A DNA stretch of 64,000 nucleotides from Balanoglossus misakiensis (Eukaryota; Hemichordata): positions 10,354,001 through 10,418,000 of the forward strand of contig CM082588.2 in the NCBI GenBank assembly GCA_040954595.2. Reading direction: 5' to 3'. A model generated the notes under the pieces. It was not told the DNA's origin. It saw only the letters and a program-made list of their open reading frames with translations, and made no database searches. Made by a program: the position numbers and the translations under genes. Shown in pieces: positions 44,901-57,100 of the stretch. Position 1 is the stretch's first letter; each line of letters opens with the position of its first letter.

Positions 44901-46496
44901 TTATGCACATAGGCCTATCTATGTATTATGCGCATCACAACAGAAATCGGTAAATAAACGAGGCTGTATTTGGAAGCAACCATGTAAATTTTACAACTAT
45001 CCGTCGATCTACAGAGTCTGGTGGAAAACTTTCTTATGCGCATAGGCCTATTACGTGTTCTGCGCCTCACAACAGAAATCGGTAAATAAACGAGGCTGTT
45101 TGGAAGCAACCATGTAAATTTTAGAACTATCCGTCGATCTACAGAGTCTAGTGGAAAAACGTTCATGTGCGCATAGGCCTATCATGTGTTATGCACATCA
45201 CAACAGAATTTTGTAAACAAACGAGGCTTTGTTTGGAAGCAACAATGGAAATTTTAGAACTATCTGTCGATCTACGGAGTATAGTGGAAAACATTCATAT
45301 GCGCATAGGCCTATATATGTGTTCTGCGCATCACAACAGAATTTTGTAAACAATCGAGGATGTGTTTGGAAGCAATCATGGAAATTTTAGAACTATCCGT
45401 CGATCTACAGAGTCTAGTGGGAAACTTTCTTATGCGCATAGGCATATGTATGTGTTCTGCGCATCACAACAGAAATCGGTAAATAAACGAGGCTGTTTGG
45501 AAGCAACCATGGAAATTTTACAACTATCCGTCGATCTACAGAGTCTGGTGGAAAACTTTCTTATGCGCATAGGCCTATTACGTGCTCTGCGCCTCACAAC
45601 AGAATTCGGTAAATAAACGAGGCTGTTTGGAAGCAACCATGGAACTTTTAGAACTATCCGTCGATCTACAGAGTCTAGTGGAAAAATGTCTTATGCGCAT
45701 AGGCCTATCATGTGTTCTGTGCCTCACAACAGAAATCGGTAAATAAACGAGGCTGTTTGGAAGCAACCATGGAAATTGTACAACTATCCGTCGATCTACA
45801 GAGTCTAGTGGAAAACGTTCTTATGCGCATAGGCCTATCTATGTGTTATGCGCATCACAACAGAAATCGGTAAATAAACGAGGCTGTATTTGGAAGCAAC
45901 CATGAAATTTTACAACTATCCGTCGATCTACAGAGTCTGGTGGAAAACTTCCTTATGCGCATAGACCTATTACGTGTTCTGCGCCTCACAACAGAATTCG
46001 GTAAATAAACGAGGCTGTTTGGAAGCAACCATGGACATTGTTCAACTATCCGTCGATCTACAAAGTCTAGTGGAAAACGTTCTTATGCGCATAGGCCTAT
46101 CTATGTGTTATGCGCATCACAACAGAAATCGCTAAATAAACGAGGCTGTATTTGGAAGCAACCATGAAATTTTACAACTATCCGTCGATCTACAGAGTCT
46201 AGTGGAAAAATGTCTCATGCGCATAGGCCTATCATGTGTTCTGCGCCTCACAACAGAATTCGGTAAATAAACGAGGCTGTTTGGAAGCAACCATGGAAAT
46301 TTTACAACTATCCGTCGATCTACAGAGTCTAGTGGAAAACGTTATTATGCGCATAGGCCTATATATGTGTTCTGCGCATCACAACAGAATTTTGTAAACA
46401 AACGAGGCTGTGTTTGGAAGCAACCATGGACATTTTAGAACTAACTCTCGATCTACAGAGTCTATAGTGGAAAACTTTCTTATGCACATATGCCTA
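35926..46496. repeat. Satellite array, block 4
   Basis: About 80 monomers between the Gypsy element and element A copy 2. It contains a tandem pair of 3283-bp higher-order units, the empty-site paralogue of element B (43992-43994), a second empty-site paralogue of element A copy 1 (44380-44381), and that of the Gypsy element (44853-44856). Shortened monomers lacking GCAACCATGG occur at about 39721 and 43009. The array ends with the left TA of element A copy 2 (46495-46496). Confidence 0.96.
37248..43813. repeat. Two tandem copies of a 3283-bp (25-monomer) higher-order repeat
   Basis: Landmarks at 37172/40455, 38404/41687, 39065/42348, 39307/42590 and 40104/43387 are all exactly 3283 bp apart. 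Odd variants (GCAGCCATGG, the shortened monomer, GGTAGCAACC, AAAAGCAACC) recur in the same order. The copies look almost identical, so this is one of the youngest tandem duplications in the window. Ends are approximate. Confidence 0.9.
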
Positions 46497-46521
46497 CACT
46501 GCAAATTCTGCAAAAACAAGC

Positions 46522-46896
46522 CGGTTTGTACTCAAGCCATTCGGGTTTGCTGACAAGCCATCTCGTCATACTTGCCGAAACTTCGGTATTTCCACAAGCC
46601 GCTAAATTGTCTGGTGTGTGCCAGCAAGCCAGTCAATGTTAGAAAAATGGTTTGTAAATACGCCGCTGGACAACCTGTCTGGAATGGCTTATTATTAAGC
46701 CATTGAACAAAATCTCTGGTTTGCTCGCAAACTTTAGTGATACTTATGTCTGGCTCGAATTTGTACCATATTTAACCTTGGCTGCATTTTAAGCCGTTGG
46801 AGTTAGTGGTCGCTTTTCAAACCATAAAAAGATGTAAGTATGGTTTGAAAACACGCCATGGAAAACTTTGCCGGGATGTGGTTCATATACACGCCA
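46522..46896. repeat. Element A copy 2, left subterminal palindrome array
   Basis: Same twelve dyads as in copy 1, at +33921. Confidence 0.8.
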
Positions 46897-47215
46897 CGCT
46901 GGGCACAATGTCTTGCGAAATACCCTGATTTGGCGCGCGAATGCAGGGTCAAAGGTTATTTATTACACAACTACAACGTTTTGACGCGAGAGAAGACGGT
47001 CCACGCGTGAGGAAGCCGATCGAACCACGTCGTTCCCTTTATAAAATTCGTTCAGCGATTTACAATGCACTCAACCTGTTCCTAAGGTAGAACCGAAATA
47101 CCATATGCGTGGATAATTACTTTGGCACCGAGCATCGTTATGGAAGGATGACATCTAATGACTTAGCAGTTGACCGCCAGCATCTACGAGACCGTAACAT
47201 AGAACAATGCCGGTT

Positions 47216-47791
47216 GGGGTAAGTCCTGCTTCCATTCCATTTTGTGACAGTAACTACATTTTTGCGAGCAGTGAAGATAATACAAAATTAACAGGCCCGA
47301 ATCCTGTATATACTGACTTGATCATGTGTTGATGATAGCTGAAAAGCATGTGAGAAGAAGTAATGTCAAAAGTTTGACAGCATAAAGTAGGGAGTGGGGC
47401 CCCAAAGGAATTTCATTATTCTTGCTATTTTCAGCCTCCATCCCCGTTCATTTTTGTTTATGCATTTTTGTGAGCGAAGACGATGCAAAGTATGTCACTA
47501 TTAAAAGGCCTGAATCCTTTATATACTGCATTGATCATGTGTGGATGGTTACAAAAAAGTCTGAGCAAATCAAAAGAATTTTTTTAATGCAGCTCCGGAG
47601 TGGGGCCCTATAGCGCCATAGCCTAGGAATTTCACCATGCTTGCTATTGGCAGCCTACATCCCCATTCATGTTTGTTTATGCACTTTTACTAGTCAAGAT
47701 AATTCAAAATATGTAATAATATCTATACTGTATTGATCATTTGTAGATCGAGAGATATTTCAAATATATGAAGCTTCGAGTGGGGCTAGTG
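47216..47791. repeat. Element A copy 2, three diverged ~205-bp direct repeats
   Basis: Counterpart of 13295-13870. No gene recognised in or around it. Confidence 0.65.
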
Positions 47792-47861
47792 GCAGCGGAA
47801 GTCAACATTGGGGGGGGGGGGGTAACCGCAATAAAATGTTGTTTTGTGTTCCAATACTATA

Positions 47862-48277
47862 TCAATGGATACCCATAATATTTAAATCATTGGCTGAATA
47901 ATTTTTTTTTGATAAACCGTGATCTCGGACCACAGGATTATTTAACCCCTGCATGCCTGCGATTTGTAACAATAATGATTCCTACTTTAATTGAACCCCA
48001 GATATTTGCATAAGAATGAAATAATGGATACCCATAATATTTAAATCATTGGCTGATTAATTTTTTTTGATAAACCATGATCTCGGACCACAGGATTATT
48101 TAACCCCTGCATGCCTGCGATTTGTAACAATAATGATTTAAATCATTGGCTGAATATTTTTTTTTGATAAACCATGATCTCGGACCACAGGATTATTTAA
48201 CCCCTGCATGCCTGCGATTTGTAACAATAATGATTCCTACTTTAATTGAACCCCAGATATTTGCATAAGAATGAAAT
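47862..48277. repeat. Element A copy 2, ~160-bp direct repeats
   Basis: Counterpart of 13941-14356, with the same shortened middle unit. The G13 run lies just before it (47810-47822). Confidence 0.8.
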
Positions 48278-48761
48278 AAATGATCTTGGTTTTGCAGGAG
48301 TGGTGATACTGGTTATGGGAAGGAGCAGTTTTTATTTTATTAGGCACCACAAAAATATGAAAAAGTCAACAAGTAGCATTTATGTCGAAGCATACACGGT
48401 ATGTATAATTAAGTAGATTTTGTTATTTTTTTAATATCCATTTTTGTCATCTAGTCATCTGTTTTCTTTACAGTTTAGTTTGTAGGGACTTCATTATAAA
48501 ATACCAACCATGTGGTTATAATTTCAGTATTGCATTTGGGAAGAGATTTTACTATTTATGCCTAAAAACGAGTTTTAAAGGAACATGCCTATCTGTATTT
48601 ATTAATATAGTCCAGCTATCATGTATGTAACATGTATTCAGTTATAGTCAAAGGAAACAATTCACTAAACTCTAGGTGCGAAATTTCATGCATTGCTCAT
48701 TGAATCAATTTCATCTTGTTTGTTACATGCTGTGTATCTCATGGTTATGTTAGTGTTTCAT

Positions 48762-49434
48762 GGTTGCTGCCTATAACATTAGGATGGCACCATATCGTAG
48801 TGTTGTATCGGTCAGTCTCATGTTCTCATATGGTTGCTGCCTATAACAGTAGGATGGCACCACATCGTAGTGTTGTATCGGTCAGTCTCATGTTCTCATA
48901 TGGTTGCTGCCTATAACATTAGGATGGCACCATATCGTAGTGTTGTATCGGTCAGTCTCATGTTCTCATATGGTTGCTGCCTATAACATTAGGATGGCAC
49001 CATATCGTAGTGTTGTATCGGTCAGTCTCATGTTCTCATATGGTTGCTGCCTATAACATTAGGATGGCACCATATCGTAGTGTTGTATCGGTCAGTCTCA
49101 TGTTCTCATATGGTTGCTGCCTATAACATTAGGATGGCACCATATCGTAGTGTTGTATCGGTCAGTCTCATGTTCTCATATGGTTGCTGCCTATAACAGT
49201 AGGATGGCACCATATCGTAGTGTTGTATCGGTCAGTCTCATGTTCTCATATGGTTGCTGCCTATAACATTAGGATGGCACCATATCGTAGTGTTGTATCG
49301 GTCAGTCTCATGTTCTCATATGGTTGCTGCCTATAACATTAGGATGGCACCATATCGTAGTGTTGTATCGGTCAGTCTCATGTTCTCATATGGTTGCTGC
49401 CTATAACATTAGGATGGCACCATATCGTAGTGTT
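48762..49434. repeat. 70-bp minisatellite inside element A copy 2 (9.6 units)
   Basis: Same number of units and the same variant units (2 and 7) as in copy 1. Minisatellites usually change copy number quickly, so this supports very recent divergence. Confidence 0.95.
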
Positions 49435-50463
49435 TTGTGGTATGTGTGTCAGTCTCATAGTCATTCCCCATTGATAAATAGAGAGACACTATCTTCTTTT
49501 GTTGAGTATGTCTCATACGAGTCATTGTCATATTTTCTTGTGTACATATGTGTTATGTGTTGTTTTCATGCTGGAAATTGTTTCTAAAATACACTCATGT
49601 TAATTTCTAACAAGATTGTTTTCTCTTTTTGTTTTTCACTATTTGAGAGTGTTTCCCATTGAAAGAAGACGAAGTTTCATAGTAAGGAAGAAGATACTCA
49701 AGGCTACTGCCATGACTCCAATACTCAAATGCATATAAAGGAGGATTTAAAAGTACTTTTCCACACTTAATGGTGACTTTGAAATCTGTATTCATGTCAG
49801 TTTTGACAAACAGTAGATTCAAAAAGTGAGGCATTTTTGATGGATTGAAATGATTTTCCCTAACCACTTGAACGGAAAATGAGATAAAAGTTTTATTGTA
49901 TATATTTTCTATCATTTATGGGGTTAATTCATTTGATTTACATAATACCATGTATTTACCGTTGTTCCTTTTTTCTTACATTGTCATTACAATAATAATG
50001 ATTGACCAAAAAAGATCTTTCTCGGTGTGCTTTTTTGACAGGTTAACATACCATTGACTGTGGAGTACTAAGATGCTGCACATTATGACACATGTTATGC
50101 TTCAAGACCAAGTTATTTAAGGGCATAGTAACTAACTTTGGGCTATTTTTTATGTATTTTTGTTCAGTGTATCGACTCCTTATTTCTGTTGTACTCCTTA
50201 AAGCATGATTAACTGCCCAGGTTCAGGATCTCAACTTTGGCCTTTGCAAATGAGTTCAGGTCTGGACTAAAATTATGTTTTTTGACAATTGCTGATTGTA
50301 CAATTATGGCAGTGTATAGAATCTAGTAAATGGCATTGCATCATGCTTTGGTGAGTTGAACAAGAAACTGCAGTCACTTGAAAGAGCAAAAATGCTAAAA
50401 ATGGCCCAAATTTATAACTATAGCTTTTAGGTAAACAGAAGCCAAACATGCAATTCAAATTTT
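49435..50463. other. Element A copy 2, internal stretch without recognised genes
   Basis: Counterpart of 15514-16542. The open frames at 49607-49915 and 50273-50554 are unchanged from copy 1, but with near-identical copies this says nothing about selection. Confidence 0.4.
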
Positions 50464-50997
50464 TGGCTTGCTTACAAACTGCATTCTGTGTAAGAATGGT
50501 TTGTATACATGCCAAAGCCCAAGCAGAGTGGCTGATTTTTAAACCACTGCTCAAGCATTCTCAGTTTGTCAGCAAACCAGGAAATGCTAATTTTTGGTTT
50601 GCTGGCAAACTGAAGTGATTCATGTTTGGTTTGCTAGCACACCAGTTTTAAGTAGAAGTTGGCTTTCAGACAAGCCAATGTAAATTTTAAGGGTTTACGT
50701 ACAACCCCCTTGTATTATTCGACGGTTTGTTGGCAAGCCATTGTTTTAGAAAGTGGCTTACATGCAAGCCATCATAATATATTCATTGGTTTATATACAA
50801 ACCCCTTAGATTTGTGATGGTTTGTTGACAAACCACTGGATAATGAATCGGTGTGTCTTCAAGCTCATTTGCTGAATAGAATGGCATGCCAGCAAACCAT
50901 ATTTCGGTACTATGGTTGGCCAACACACCATTCATTAAACTTGCTGTGGTCTATCAGCAAGCCGGTAAGTTATATAAAACGGCAACTCAGCAAGCTA
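50464..50997. repeat. Element A copy 2, right subterminal palindrome array (~32-bp spacing)
   Basis: Seventeen dyads at the same spacing as in copy 1, at +33921. Confidence 0.85.
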
Positions 50998-51115
50998 AAT
51001 TCAAGCCAAAATCAAGCCAGATTTGAAGAAACGAAAGAAGCCGATTTGCGACAAACAAGCCGGTTTGAATTTGGCTTGAATTTAGCTTGCAGGAAAGCCA
51101 GAAGAATTTGCAGTG

Positions 51116-54100
51116 TATCTATGTGTTCTGCGCCTCACAACAGAATTCGGTAAATAAACGAGGCTGTTTGGAAGCAACCATGGAAATTTTACAACTATCC
51201 GTCGATCTACAGAGTCTAGTGGAAAACGTTATTATGCGCATAGGCCTATATATGTGTTCTGCGCATCACAACAGAATTTTGTAAACAAACGAGGCTGTGT
51301 TTGGAAGCAACCATGGAAATTTTAGAACTATCTCTCGATCTACAGAGTCTAGTGGAAAACTTTATTATGCACATATGCCTATCTATGTGTTCTGCGCATC
51401 ACAACAGAAATCGGTAAATAAACGAGGCTGTTTGGAAGCAACCATGGAAATTTTACAACTATCCGTCGATCTACAGAGTCTGGTGGAAAACTTTCTTATG
51501 CGCATAGGCCTATTACGTGCTCTGCGCCTCACAACAGAATTCGGTAAATAAACGAGGCTGTTTGGAAGCAACCATGGAAATTTTAGAACTATCCGTCGAT
51601 CTACAGAGTCTAGTGGAAAAATGTCTTATGCGCATAGGCCTATCATGTGTTCTGTGCCTCACAACAGAAATCGGTAAATAAACGAGGCTGTTTGGAAGCA
51701 ACCATGGAAATTGTACAACTATCCGTCGATCTACAGAGTCTGGTGGAAAACTTCCTTATGCGCATAGGCCTATCTATGTGTTATGCGCATCACAACAGAA
51801 ATCGGTAAATAAACGAGGCTGTATTTGGAAGCAACCATGAAATTTTACAACTATCCGTCGATCTACAGAGTCTGGTGGAAAACTTCCTTATGCGCATAGA
51901 CCTATTACGTGTTCTGCGCCTCACAACAGAATTCGGTAAATAAACGAGGCTGTTTGGAAGCAACCATGGACATTGTACAACTATCCGTCGATCTACAAAG
52001 TCTAGTGGAAAACGTTCTTATGCGCATAGGCCTATCTATGTGTTATGCGCATCACAACAGAAATCGCTAAATAAACGAGGCTGTATTTGGAAGCAACCAT
52101 GAAATTTTACAACTATCCGTCGATCTACAGAGTCTAGTGGAAAAATGTCTCATGCGCATAGGCCTATCATGTGTTCTGCGCCTCACAACAGAAATCGGTA
52201 AATAAACGAGGCTGTTTGGAAGCAACCATGGAAATTTTACAGCTATCTGTCGATCTACAGAGTCTAGTGGAAACGTTCTTATGCGCATAGGCCTATATAT
52301 GTGTTCTGCGCATCACAACAGAATTTTGTAAACAAACGAGGCTGTGTTTGGTAGCAACCATGGACATTTTAGAACTATCTCTCGATCTACAGAGTCTATA
52401 GTGGAAAACTTTCTTATGCACATATGCCTATCTATGTGTTCTGCGCCTCACAACAGAATTCGGTAAATAAACGAGGCTGTGTTTGGAAACAACCATGGAA
52501 ATTTTAGAACTATCTCTCGATCTACAGAGTCTAGTGGAAAACTTTATTATGCACATAGGCCTATCTATGTATTATGCGCATCACAACAGAAATCGGTAAA
52601 TAAACGAGGCTGTATTTGGAAGCAACCATGTAAATTTTACAACTATCCGTCGATCTACAGAGTCTGGTGGAAAACTTTCTTATGCGCATAGGCCTATTAC
52701 GTGTTCTGCGCCTCACAACAGAAATCGGTAAATAAACGAGGCTGTTTGGAAGCAACCATGTAAATTTTAGAACTATCCGTCGATCTACAGAGTCTAGTGG
52801 AAAAACGTTCATGTGCGCATAGGCCTATCATGTGTTATGCACATCACAACAGAATTTTGTAAACAAACGAGGCTTTGTTTGGAAGCAACAATGGAAATTT
52901 TAGAACTATCTGTCGATCTACGGAGTATAGTGGAAAACATTCATATGCGCATAGGCCTATATATGTGTTCTGCGCATCACAACAGAATTTTGTAAACAAT
53001 CGAGGATGTGTTTGCAAGCAATCATGGAAATTTTAGAACTATCCGTCGATCTACAGAGTCTAGTGGGAAACTTTCTTATGCGCATAGGCATATGTATGTG
53101 TTCTGCGCATCACAACAGAAATCGGTAAATAAACGAGGCTGTTTGGAAGCAACCATGGAAATTTTACAACTATCCGTCGATCTACAGAGTCTGGTGGAAA
53201 ACTTTCTTATGCGCATAGGCCTATTACGTGCTCTGCGCCTCACAACAGAATTCGGTAAATAAACGAGGCTGTTTGGAAGCAACCATGGAACTTTTAGAAC
53301 TATCCGTCGATCTACAGAGTCTAGTGGAAAAATGTCTTATGCGCATAGGCCTATCATGTGTTCTGTGCCTCACAACAGAAATCGGTAAATAAACGAGGCT
53401 GTTTGGAAGCAACCATGGAAATTGTACAACTATCCGTCGATCTACAGAGTCTAGTGGAAAACGTTCTTATGCGCATAGGCCTATCTATGTGTTATGCGCA
53501 TCACAACAGAAATCGGTAAATAAACGAGGCTGTATTTGGAAGCAACCATGAAATTTTACAACTATCCGTCGATCTACAGAGTCTGGTGGAAAACTTCCTT
53601 ATGCGCATAGACCTATTACGTGTTCTGCGCCTCACAACAGAATTCGGTAAATAAACGAGGCTGTTTGGAAGCAACCATGGACATTGTACAACTATCCGTC
53701 GATCTACAAAGTCTAGTGGAAAACGTTCTTATGCGCATAGGCCTATCTATGTGTTATGCGCATCACAACAGAAATCGCTAAATAAACGAGGCTGTATTTG
53801 GAAGCAACCATGAAATTTTACAACTATCCGTCGATCTACAGAGTCTAGTGGAAAAATGTCTCATGCGCATAGGCCTATCATGTGTTCTGCGCCTCACAAC
53901 AGAATTCGGTAAATAAACGAGGCTGTTTGGAAGCAACCATGGAAATTTTACAACTATCCGTCGATCTACAGAGTCTAGTGGAAAACGTTATTATGCGCAT
54001 AGGCCTATATATGTGTTCTGCGCATCACAACAGAATTTTGTAAACAAACGAGGCTGTGTTTGGAAGCAACCATGGACATTTTAGAACTAACTCTCGATCT

Positions 54101-57100
54101 ACAGAGTCTATAGTGGAAAACTTTCTTATGCACATATGCCTATCTATGTGTTCTGCGCCTCACAACAGAATTCGGTAAATAAACGAGGCTGTTTGGAAGC
54201 AACCATGGAAATTTTACAACTATCCGTCGATCTACAGAGTCTAGTGGAAAACGTTATTATGCGCATAGGCCTATATATGTGTTCTGCGCATCACAACAGA
54301 ATTTTGTAAACAAACGAGGCTGTGTTTGGAAGCAACCATGGAAATTTTAGAACTATCTCTCGATCTACAGAGTCTAGTGGAAAACTTTATTATGCACATA
54401 TGCCTATCTATGTGTTCTGCGCATCACAACAGAAATCGGTAAATAAACGAGGCTGTTTGGAAGCAACCATGGAAATTTTACAACTATCCGTCGATCTACA
54501 GAGTCTGGTGGAAAACTTTCTTATGCGCATAGGCCTATTACGTGCTCTGCGCCTCACAACAGAATTCGGTAAATAAACGAGGCTGTTTGGAAGCAACCAT
54601 GGAAATTTTAGAACTATCCGTCGATCTACAGAGTCTAGTGGAAAAATGTCTTATGCGCATAGGCCTATCATGTGTTCTGTGCCTCACAACAGAAATCGGT
54701 AAATAAACGAGGCTGTTTGGAAGCAACCATGGAAATTGTACAACTATCCGTCGATCTACAGAGTCTGGTGGAAAACTTCCTTATGCGCATAGGCCTATCT
54801 ATGTGTTATGCGCATCACAACAGAAATCGGTAAATAAACGAGGCTGTATTTGGAAGCAACCATGAAATTTTACAACTATCCGTCGATCTACAGAGTCTGG
54901 TGGAAAACTTCCTTATGCGCATAGACCTATTACGTGTTCTGCGCCTCACAACAGAATTCGGTAAATAAACGAGGCTGTTTGGAAGCAACCATGGACATTG
55001 TACAACTATCCGTCGATCTACAAAGTCTAGTGGAAAACGTTCTTATGCGCATAGGCCTATCTATGTGTTATGCGCATCACAACAGAAATCGCTAAATAAA
55101 CGAGGCTGTATTTGGAAGCAACCATGAAATTTTACAACTATCCGTCGATCTACAGAGTCTAGTGGAAAAATGTCTCATGCGCATAGGCCTATCATGTGTT
55201 CTGCGCCTCACAACAGAAATCGGTAAATAAACGAGGCTGTTTGGAAGCAACCATGGAAATTTTACAGCTATCCGTCGATCTACAGAGTCTAGTGGAAACG
55301 TTCTTATGCGCATAGGCCTATATATGTGTTCTGCGCATCACAACAGAATTTTGTAAACAAACGAGGCTGTGTTTGGTAGCAACCATGGACATTTTAGAAC
55401 TATCTCTCGATCTACAGAGTCTATAGTGGAAAACTTTCTTATGCACATATGCCTATCTATGTGTTCTGCGCCTCACAACAGAATTCGGTAAATAAACGAG
55501 GCTGTTTGGAAGCAACCATGGAAATTTTACAACTATCCGTCGATCTACAGAGTCTAGTGGAAAACGTTATTATGCGCATAGGCCTATATATGTGTTCTGC
55601 GCATCACAACAGAATTTTGTAAACAAACGAGGCTGTGTTTGGAAGCAACCATGGACATTTTAGAACTATCTCTCGATCTACAGAGTCTATAGTGGAAAAC
55701 TTTCTTATGCACATATGCCTATCTATGTGTTCTGCGCCTCACAACAGAATTCGGTAAATAAACGAGGCTGTTTGGAAGCAACCATGGAAATTTTACAACT
55801 ATCCGTCGATCTACAGAGTCTAGTGGAAAACGTTATTATGCGCATAGGCCTATCTATGTGTTATGCGCATCACAACAGAAATCGGTAAATAAACGAGGCT
55901 GTATTTGGAAGCAACCATGAAATTTTACAACTATCCGTCGATCTACAGAGTCTGGTGGAAAACTTCCTTATGCGCATAGACCTATTACGTGTTCTGCGCC
56001 TCACAACAGAATTCGGTAAATAAACGAGGCTGTTTGGAAGCAACCATGGACATTGTACAACTATCCGTCGATCTACACAGTCTAGTGGAAAACGTTCTTA
56101 TGCGCATAGGCCTATCTATGTGTTATGCGCATCACAACAGAAATCGCTAAATAAACGAGGCTGTATTTGGAAGCAACCATGAAATTTTACAACTATCCGT
56201 CGATCTACAGAGTCTAGTGGAAAAATGTCTCATGCGCATAGGCCTATCATGTGTTCTGCGCCTCACAACAGAAATCGGTAAATAAACGAGGCTGTTTGGA
56301 AGCAACCATGGAAATTTTACAGCTATCCGTCGATCTACAGAGTCTAGTGGAAACGTTCTTATGCGCATAGGCCTATAAATGTGTTCTGCGCATCACAACA
56401 GAATTTTGTAAACAAACGAGGCTGTGTTTGGTAGTAACCATGGACATTTTAGAACTATCTCTCGATCTACAGAGTCTATAGTGGAAAACTTTCTTATGCA
56501 CATATGCCTATCTATGTGTTCTGCGCCTCACAACAGAATTCGGTAAATAAACGAGGCTGTTTGGAAGCAACCATGGAAATTTTACAACTATCCGTCGATC
56601 TACAGAGTCTAGTGGAAAACGTTATTATGCGCATAGGCCTATATATGTGTTCTGCGCATCACAACAGAATTTTGTAAACAAACGAGGCTGTGTTTGGAAG
56701 CAACCATGGACATTTTAGAACTATCTCTCGATCTACAGAGTCTATAGTGGAAAACTTTCTTATGCACATATGCCTATCTATGTGTTCTGCGCCTCACAAC
56801 AGAATTCGGTAAATAAACGAGGCTGTTTGGAAGCAACCATGGAAATTTTACAACTATCCGTCGATCTACAGAGTCTAGTGGAAAACGTTATTATGCGCAT
56901 AGGCCTATATATGTGTTCTGCGCATCACAACAGAATTTTGTAAACAAACGAGGCTGTGTTTGGAAGCAACCATGGAAATTTTAGAACTATCTCTCGATCT
57001 ACAGAGTCTAGTGGAAAACTTTATTATGCACATATGCCTATCTATGTGTTCTGCGCATCACAACAGAAATCGGTAAATAAACGAGGCTGTTTGGAAGCAA

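Larger units (their letters stand above)
46497..51115. mobile_element. Element A copy 2 (4619 bp)
   Basis: Same length and orientation as copy 1 at a constant offset of 33921 bp. Left end CACTGCAAATTCT, right end AGAATTTGCAGTG, flanked by TA (46495-46496 and 51116-51117). It sits at a different place in the monomer (between GCC and TCTATG) from copy 1 (between TTCA and TGCGC), so the two are separate insertions rather than one duplicated locus. The uninterrupted paralogous site is in the next higher-order unit at about 54139. One base difference from copy 1 was noticed (C51061). Confidence 0.92.

Noticed and set aside
35926-46496. CENP-B box in the satellite monomer
   Set aside because: I looked for the TTCG....A..CGGG pattern in typical monomers and found none, so a centromere assignment is not supported by that motif.
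12576-51115. The two element A copies as one locus duplicated together with its satellite flanks
   Set aside because: The insertion points lie at different positions of the monomer and each has its own TA duplication, so they are independent insertions.
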